Made by a program: the position numbers and the translations under genes. From Succinispira mobilis DSM 6222 (GTDB lineage: Bacteria; Bacillota; Negativicutes; Acidaminococcales; Succinispiraceae): a DNA stretch of 64,000 bases. The stretch covers positions 492,351 to 556,350 of the forward strand of contig NZ_KB913028.1 of assembly GCF_000384135.1 (NCBI RefSeq), given 5' to 3'. Shown in pieces: positions 62,617 to 64,000 of the stretch; the first letter of the stretch is position 1, and each line of letters opens with the position of its first letter. The notes beneath the pieces were generated by a model that was given only the letters and a program-made list of their open reading frames with translations, ran no database searches and was not told the origin of the DNA.

Positions 62617-64000
62617 TTGGGTAATTTTTTATTTTTAGCTATGGCCATCGGCCTAGTAGCACTTATTGTAGCTTATTTATTGGATTTAGCTATTAGCCGT
62701 GCAAGTGCAGGTAATGCGCGTATGCAAGAAATTGCTGGCTACATCTCTGAAGGGTCTATGGCCTTTTTGAATCGCGAATATAAATATTTATTCGTGTTTG
62801 TAGCAGTAGTTGCGGCAATTATTGCCGGATTTATTGGTTTTGAAACAGCAGTATGTTTCGTAGCAGGAGCTATTTTTTCAATTTTGGCTGGTTATTTTGG
62901 TATGCGAGTGGCAACTATTGCTAACGTGCGTACTGCAGAAGCAGCTAGACATGGGATGAGCGAAGCTTTAAAAATCGCTTTCTCTGGTGGGGCAGTAATG
63001 GGTCTTGCCGTAGTAGGTTTAGGTATTTTAGGTTTAGCTATTGCTTTTATGGTATTTAAAGGTGATACAAATATTATCACTGGTTTTGGTTTAGGTGCAA
63101 GCTCAATTGCCTTGTTTGCCCGTGTAGGTGGCGGTATTTATACTAAAGCTGCTGACGTAGGTGCTGACCTTGTAGGTAAAGTTGAAGCTGGTATCCCTGA
63201 AGACGATCCTCGTAACCCAGCAGTTATTGCCGATAACGTAGGTGATAACGTAGGTGACGTTGCGGGTATGGGTGCTGACTTATTTGAATCTTATGTTGGT
63301 GCGATTATTTCTGCACTTACTTTAGGTGCAATTGTATATAAAGGTGGCGAAGGTGCAATTTTCACATTTGCACTAGTAGCAGCTGGGATCGTAGCCTCTG
63401 TAATTGGTATTGTTTTTGCTAGAAACATGAAAACTAGCAATCCACAACAAGCTTTAAATATGGGAACTTATATTGGCGGTACGCTAGTAATTGCCGCTGC
63501 TGCATATTTGAGTACTACAATTTTTGGTGATTTCAAAGCATTTTACGCAATCGCAGCTGGTTTAGTAGTGGGTATGATGATTGGTAAAATTACTGAGATC
63601 TATACTTCTGGCGATTATGGATATGTTAAGAAAATTGCCCAACAATCTGAAACTGGTCCAGCAACGACAATTATTTCAGGTTTAGCTGTAGGGATGTATT
63701 CAACTTTATGGCCAATGGTATGTATTTGTGCTGGGGTTTTGATTTCTTTCTTCGCTATGGGTGGCGCACAAGACGTAGGTATGGGTCTATTTGGTATTGC
63801 TCTAGCTGCAGTAGGGATGTTGTCTACAACTGGTCTTACTGTTGCGGTTGATGCTTATGGTCCAATTGCTGATAATGCAGGCGGGATCGCTGAAATGTCA
63901 GAATTGCCTCCATCAGTACGGGAAATCACTGATAAACTTGACTCTGTAGGTAACACTACAGCGGCTATTGGTAAAGGTTTTGCGATTGGTTCAGCAGCAC
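62617..64000 (+). CDS. hppA: membrane-bound ion-pumping pyrophosphatase, 3' end outside window
   Basis: Open from a TTG at 62617 (AAGGAG 8 nt upstream) to the window end, 461 codons. Many transmembrane segments; substrate-site motifs [20 protein letters not shown] and [20 protein letters not shown] bind Mg-pyrophosphate. The late segment [11 protein letters not shown] has Ala where K+-independent enzymes have Lys, so it should be K+-dependent. Pumps H+ or Na+ using pyrophosphate; the ion cannot be decided here. Completes an energy-saving link with glycolysis and biosynthesis that release PPi. Confidence 0.95.
   Translation, partial: MGNFLFLAMAIGLVALIVAYLLDLAISRASAGNARMQEIAGYISEGSMAFLNREYKYLFVFVAVVAAIIAGFIGFETAVCFVAGAIFSILAGYFGMRVATIANVRTAEAARHGMSEALKIAFSGGAVMGLAVVGLGILGLAIAFMVFKGDTNIITGFGLGASSIALFARVGGGIYTKAADVGADLVGKVEAGIPEDDPRNPAVIADNVGDNVGDVAGMGADLFESYVGAIISALTLGAIVYKGGEGAIFTFALVAAGIVASVIGIVFARNMKTSNPQQALNMGTYIGGTLVIAAAAYLSTTIFGDFKAFYAIAAGLVVGMMIGKITEIYTSGDYGYVKKIAQQSETGPATTIISGLAVGMYSTLWPMVCICAGVLISFFAMGGAQDVGMGLFGIALAAVGMLSTTGLTVAVDAYGPIADNAGGIAEMSELPPSVREITDKLDSVGNTTAAIGKGFAIGSAA

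Overview
The window reads as the chromosomal core of a low-G+C Gram-positive-lineage bacterium (Firmicutes/Bacillota). Supporting signs are zinc-type S14, L33 and L36, a long rplM leader, an L10-leader attenuator, S-box control of a methionine-uptake gene, frequent TTG/GTG starts behind strong GGAGG sites, and the order ecfA1-ecfA2-ecfT-truA-rplM-rpsI after rplQ. A large insertion in RpoC and a fused Pgk-TpiA suggest one of the less typical lineages. Negativicutes is my best guess, made from general impression and not proven here. I see no insertion sequence, prophage or CRISPR array.

Layout. 1-3.4 kb: a truncated diguanylate cyclase, uppP, and a CNNM/CorC-type membrane protein. 3.4-7.8 kb: five tRNAs (Thr, Tyr, fMet, Thr, Met), then rpmG-secE-nusG-rplK-rplA, an L10 leader with a terminator, and rplJ-rplL. 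7.8-8.6 kb: a TauE/TSUP permease interrupting the usual rplL-rpoB link. 9.0-16.8 kb: rpoB-rpoC. 16.9-20.6 kb: an accessory insert (M20 peptidase; TPM protein, LemA and beta-carbonic anhydrase on the minus strand). 20.7-25.4 kb: L7Ae-like protein, rpsL, rpsG, fusA, tuf. 25.4-40.7 kb: an unbroken S10-spc-alpha cluster from rpsJ to rplQ including secY, adk, map, infA and rpoA. 40.7-45.0 kb: ECF transporter module, truA, rplM-rpsI.

45.0-55 kb is accessory: an EamA exporter, a 7TM-PAS-GGDEF protein whose first helix is cut off by an in-frame TGA, a remnant of a TDT/SLAC1-type transporter, an isochorismatase-fold hydrolase, a NapH-like Fe-S membrane protein, SAM-riboswitch-controlled metQ, a soluble CZB chemoreceptor, a candidate free-standing ncRNA, and an unrecognised protein. 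55.4-61.5 kb is a lower-glycolysis cluster: gap, fused pgk-tpiA, gpmI, eno. 61.5-62.3 kb is a long non-coding stretch with three hairpin/terminator elements and a cluster of DnaA boxes, followed by secG and a membrane pyrophosphatase gene that runs off the window.

The most interesting unexplained signals are the DnaA-box cluster between eno and secG, the roughly 190-nt ncRNA candidate at 53.8-54.0 kb, the nusG start whose Shine-Dalgarno sequence is 36 nt away across a 10-bp hairpin, the ~150-residue duplicated insert in RpoC, and inverted repeats upstream of gap. All calls come from reading the sequence by eye; no database search was run.
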